In this document: one piece after another, positions 4,436 to 7,010 of the stretch
How the letters are laid out: each line of letters opens with the position of its first letter
Numbering within the stretch: position 1 is the first letter of the stretch
Source: Nitriliruptoraceae bacterium
GTDB lineage: Bacteria > Actinomycetota > Nitriliruptoria > Nitriliruptorales > Nitriliruptoraceae
Length of the DNA stretch: 7,010 nucleotides
Assembly (NCBI GenBank): GCA_007118045.1
Contig: SKTG01000073.1
Location: forward strand, 1-7,010
Direction: 5' to 3'
Translations under genes and position numbers: made by a program
The notes under the pieces: generated by a model
Seen by the model: only the letters and a program-made list of their open reading frames with translations
What the model was told of the DNA's origin: nothing
Database searches by the model: none

Positions 4436-6859
4436 ATGATCCCCCGTGACATCCGACTGCCGCCCGAGCACCTGTTCCCGGCCTTCGAGTGGGGCATCGT
4501 CGAGGCCGAGTTCTCGGGCACCTGGATGGGCAACGCGGAGACGATCTTCTCGCTCTCGAACGGGTACCTCGGTATGCGGGGCACCTTCGAGGAGGGCCGA
4601 CCGGCGATCGAGCCGGGCTCGTTCATCAACGGCTTCCACGAGACGTGGCCAATCGTCCACGCGGAAGAGGCCTACGGGTTCGCGCGCACCGGTCAGACGA
4701 TCGTCAACGTCCCCGACGCGACCCTCATGAAGCTCTACGTCGACGACGAGCCCCTGTTCCTGCCGACCGCCCGCATCACGGACTACGAGCGCTGCCTGGA
4801 CTTCCGGGAGGGCGTGCTGCGACGGGACATGAACTGGTCCACGCCGGGCGGCAAGCAGGTCCGGATCGGCTCGACCCGCATCGTCTCGCTCGCGCACCGC
4901 CACCTCGGCGCGATCCAGTACGAGCTGGAGGTCGACGAGGACGCGCCGGTGGTGATCTCCTCGCAGGTCCTCAACCGCCAGGACTCGCGTCCGCTCGACG
5001 AGCCCTCGGGCAACGGCGAGCTCGACCCGCGGCGCTCGAGCGGCTTCGGGTACCGCGTGCTGCGCTCCAAGGAGCAGGGCGGGGAGGGCCATCGCCTGCT
5101 CGCCGGTTACCGCACGACGAACTCGCGCATGACGCTCGGCACGGGCGTCGACCACGTCGTGGAGACGGACAACCCCTGGCGGGCGCAACGTTCGATCACG
5201 GAGGACCTCGGCAAGGTCGTGTTCACGATCGACGCCAAGGCGGGTACCCCGATCCTGATCACGAAGTTCTTCAGCTACCACACCTCGCGGACCGTGCCGC
5301 CGGCGGAGCTGATCGACCGCTGCGCCCGCAGCCTCGACCGGTCGGTCCGGGACGGCTATCCCAGCCTCGAGGCGGCCCAACGGTCGTTCCTCGACGATTT
5401 CTGGGCCCGCGCCGATGTCCAGGTCGACGGGCCACCCAGGGTCCAGCAGGCGATCCGGTGGAACATCTTCCAGCTGTGTCAGGCGGCCGCGCGTGCGGAG
5501 ACGACCGGCATCCCCGCCAAGGGCCTGACCGGGCAGGCCTACGAAGGACATTACTTCTGGGACACGGAGGTCTACGTCGCGCCGTTCCTGACCTACACGG
5601 ACGCGCGGATCACCCGCAACCTGCTGCGGTTCCGCCACTCGATGCTGCCCGCGTCACGGGACCGCGCGGCCGAGATGTCCGAGGACGGCGCGCTGTTCCC
5701 GTGGCGCACGATCAACGGCGAGGAGGCCTCCTCCTACTACGCCGCCGGCACCGCGCAGTACCACATCGACGCCGACGTCGCGTACGCGATCAAGCGCTAC
5801 GTCGACGTCCGTGGCGACCGTGAGCTGCTCAAGGAGGTCGGAGCGGAGATCCTCGTCGAGACGGCACGGTTGTGGGCTGGCCTCGGCTTCTTCGGTGGCA
5901 CCGGCGCCTTCCACATCCACGGCGTGACGGGACCGGACGAGTACACGACGGTCGTCAACGACAACGCCTTCACCAACCTCATGGCTCGTCACAACCTGCG
6001 GTACGCCGCCGAGATCGTGCTGTGGCTGCGCGAGGAGGACGCCGCCGCCTACGGGCGCCTGGTCCACGCCACCGACCTCGAGGACGACGAGCCCGCGGCC
6101 TGGCAGCGCGCGGCCGACGCCATGTACATCCCGTACGACGCCGCCCGGGGGATCCACCCGCAGGACGTCAACTTCCTCGAGAAGGAGCGTTGGGACTTCG
6201 AGAACACCCCCAACGACGAGTACCCGTTGCTCTTGAACTACCACCCGCTGGTGATCTACCGCCACCAGGTGATCAAGCAGGCGGACGTGGTCCTGGCGAT
6301 GGTGCTGCTCGGCAACGAGTTCTCGCTCGAGCAGAAGCGGCGCAACTTCGACTACTACGACCCGTTGACCACCGGGGACTCGTCGCTCTCCGCATGCGTG
6401 CAGTCGATCCTGGCCGCGGAGATCGGCTACGAGGACAAGGCTCTCGAGTACTTCCAGTACGCCCTGCTGATGGATCTGGCCAACGTCGCCGGCAACGTGG
6501 TCGACGGGGTCCACGTCGCCTCGGTGGGCGGGGTCTGGATGACGCTCGTCTACGGCTTCGGCGGTCTGCGGGACTTCGACGGCGAGCTGTCCTTCGATCC
6601 CCGTCTGCCGAGGGGATGGGAGGCGCTGCGCTTCAGGTTGCGCTTCCACGACCGTCAGATCGCGATCGATCTCGACCACGAACGGTTCCGCTTCGAGCTG
6701 CTCGAAGGGGAGCCGCTGACCATCACCGTGCGGGACCGCGAGCTGTCGCTCGAGGTGGACTGGCCGCTCCAGGTGCCCGCTGACGAGCTGCCGGCCGGGA
6801 CCGAGCGTCTGGCGTCGAACCAGCCGTCGCCGGCCCCCGCGACCGCCGCCGAGGGCTGA
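4436..6859 (+). CDS. Glycoside hydrolase family 65 disaccharide phosphorylase (trehalose/maltose/kojibiose phosphorylase type)
   Basis: GH65 phosphorylases split an alpha-glucosidic disaccharide with phosphate, with inversion, giving beta-glucose-1-phosphate plus the second sugar, in the cytoplasm. The 807-residue protein has the normal domain order: N-terminal beta-sandwich (about 13-270, with SNGYLGMRGT at 41-50), linker, (alpha/alpha)6 catalytic domain (about 330-705), and a small C-terminal beta domain (to about 775). A Pro/Ala-rich tail ends it. Key residues are FWDTE (374-378, subsite -1 contacts), GVTGPDEYT with E502 as the presumed general acid, KQAD (K614, Q615), and HVASVGG (693-699). 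The last is the phosphate-binding loop, which supports phosphorolysis rather than hydrolysis. It resembles M. tuberculosis Rv3401, whose substrate I do not know. No signal peptide is seen. The ATG at 4436 was chosen because homologous sequence begins just after it; only a weak GGA (4423-4425) precedes it. An in-frame GTG at 4391 is the alternative. Which disaccharide is used cannot be read off. Confidence 0.95.
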   Translation: MIPRDIRLPPEHLFPAFEWGIVEAEFSGTWMGNAETIFSLSNGYLGMRGTFEEGRPAIEPGSFINGFHETWPIVHAEEAYGFARTGQTIVNVPDATLMKLYVDDEPLFLPTARITDYERCLDFREGVLRRDMNWSTPGGKQVRIGSTRIVSLAHRHLGAIQYELEVDEDAPVVISSQVLNRQDSRPLDEPSGNGELDPRRSSGFGYRVLRSKEQGGEGHRLLAGYRTTNSRMTLGTGVDHVVETDNPWRAQRSITEDLGKVVFTIDAKAGTPILITKFFSYHTSRTVPPAELIDRCARSLDRSVRDGYPSLEAAQRSFLDDFWARADVQVDGPPRVQQAIRWNIFQLCQAAARAETTGIPAKGLTGQAYEGHYFWDTEVYVAPFLTYTDARITRNLLRFRHSMLPASRDRAAEMSEDGALFPWRTINGEEASSYYAAGTAQYHIDADVAYAIKRYVDVRGDRELLKEVGAEILVETARLWAGLGFFGGTGAFHIHGVTGPDEYTTVVNDNAFTNLMARHNLRYAAEIVLWLREEDAAAYGRLVHATDLEDDEPAAWQRAADAMYIPYDAARGIHPQDVNFLEKERWDFENTPNDEYPLLLNYHPLVIYRHQVIKQADVVLAMVLLGNEFSLEQKRRNFDYYDPLTTGDSSLSACVQSILAAEIGYEDKALEYFQYALLMDLANVAGNVVDGVHVASVGGVWMTLVYGFGGLRDFDGELSFDPRLPRGWEALRFRLRFHDRQIAIDLDHERFRFELLEGEPLTITVRDRELSLEVDWPLQVPADELPAGTERLASNQPSPAPATAAEG

Positions 6860-6893
6860 CCAGGGCCCTCCGAGGCCGGGCCGCGGCGGGGTC

Positions 6894-6911
6894 CGACTGG
6901 CGTTCCAGTCG
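6894..6911. terminator. Hairpin 35 nt after the GH65 gene (candidate terminator)
   Basis: CGACTGG (6894-6900), loop CGTT, and CCAGTCG (6905-6911) form a perfect 7-bp stem with a tetraloop, the tightest hairpin in the intergenic DNA of this window. It follows the GH65 stop (6857-6859) by 34 nt. No T-run follows on either strand, so efficient intrinsic termination is uncertain; it could also be a processing or attenuation element if transcription continues into the next gene. Confidence 0.45.
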
Positions 6912-6951
6912 CTCGAGCGGGCATCCTGGCCGGCTCAGCGCCGTCACCGAA

Positions 6952-6972
6952 CGGGTCCGCCCACCGGGTCCG
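6952..6972 (+). repeat. Short direct repeat upstream of the last gene
   Basis: CGGGTCCG occurs at 6952-6959 and again at 6965-6972, a 13-bp period, about 35-55 nt before the ATG at 7006. It may be a regulator-binding repeat or chance. Confidence 0.3.
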
Positions 6973-6993
6973 GCAACGCTCGTCGGACGTCCC

Positions 6994-7002
6994 GAGGAGG
7001 AG
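6994..7002 (+). promoter_or_regulatory. Ribosome binding site of the gene leaving the window
   Basis: GAGGAGGAG contains GGAGG (6996-7000) 5 nt before an ATG at 7006. The strength and spacing make a real gene start here likely even though only five bases of it are visible. Confidence 0.8.
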
Positions 7003-7005
7003 CCG

Positions 7006-7010
7006 ATGCA
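7006..7010 (+). CDS. Start of a gene cut off by the window edge, product unknown
   Basis: Only ATG and two further bases (CA, so His or Gln as the second residue) are visible. The call rests on the strong ribosome binding site immediately upstream and the co-directional gap of about 146 bp after the GH65 gene. In many bacteria GH65 phosphorylase genes neighbour a HAD-family beta-phosphoglucomutase that converts beta-glucose-1-phosphate to glucose-6-phosphate, so that would be a reasonable expectation. Nothing in the visible bases tests it. Confidence 0.6.

Noticed and set aside
3575..5638. 687-residue open frame on the minus strand covering the stress gene region and the first half of the GH65 gene
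   Set aside because: It is antisense to two genes with clear family motifs, has an Arg/Gly/Val/Asp-rich low-information composition, and is open because G/C-biased third positions remove stops on the opposite strand.
4489..5823. 444-residue plus-strand frame inside the GH65 gene, and a similar one at 5872-6783
   Set aside because: Alternative frames of a fully conserved enzyme; Arg/Gly/Pro-rich text with no motifs.
1..7010. CRISPR arrays, tRNA or rRNA genes, transposases, integrases, terminal inverted repeats, toxin-antitoxin or defence genes
   Set aside because: No regularly spaced repeats, cloverleaf-like sequences or mobile-element proteins were seen on either strand. The content looks like ordinary housekeeping and accessory metabolism.

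Overview
The window reads as chromosomal DNA of a high-GC Gram-positive bacterium (Actinomycetota). The pointers are the very high G+C with strong G/C at third codon positions, frequent GTG starts, TAGGAT-type -10 boxes, and gene families whose closest remembered relatives are actinobacterial. One of these is a GH65 enzyme resembling the Mycobacterium tuberculosis Rv3401 type. The species is not identifiable by eye; a deep-branching actinobacterial lineage is only a guess. Nothing points to a phage, plasmid, insertion sequence, CRISPR array, tRNA or rRNA.

Layout from left to right. (1) 1-1104 (+): the 3' part of an AcnA-type aconitase, with the 5' part outside the window. (2) 1158-2054 and 2051-2902 (+): an ATPase and a permease of an ABC-2 (DrrAB/NodIJ-like) exporter, overlapping by 4 bp and 53 bp behind aconitase. 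(3) 2903-3063: a gap with hairpins and a possible promoter, leading to msrA (3064-3693, +) with a consensus ribosome binding site. (4) 3694-3774: an 81-bp convergent gap with an 8-bp perfect inverted repeat, then a small universal stress protein gene on the minus strand (4203-3775). (5) 4204-4435: a divergent control region with a TAGGAT box facing the stress gene and a TAGCGT box facing (6) 4436-6859 (+), a complete GH65 disaccharide phosphorylase. (7) 6860-7010: a gap with a strong hairpin, a short direct repeat and an excellent ribosome binding site for a gene that starts at 7006 and leaves the window.

How the genes fit together. Aconitase is a TCA-cycle enzyme with an oxidant-sensitive iron-sulfur cluster, MsrA repairs oxidised methionine, and the universal stress protein is a stress-associated nucleotide-binding protein. 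GH65 phosphorylases recover glucose-1-phosphate from alpha-linked disaccharides such as trehalose, maltose or kojibiose. A loose stress and carbon-metabolism theme is possible, but orientation and gaps suggest at least three or four separate transcription units rather than one pathway. I find no convincing evidence of an undescribed multi-gene system. The points most worth checking are the substrate of the GH65 enzyme, the divergent promoter region, the atypical N-terminal nucleotide site of the stress protein, and the ABC ATPase start that lacks a ribosome binding site.
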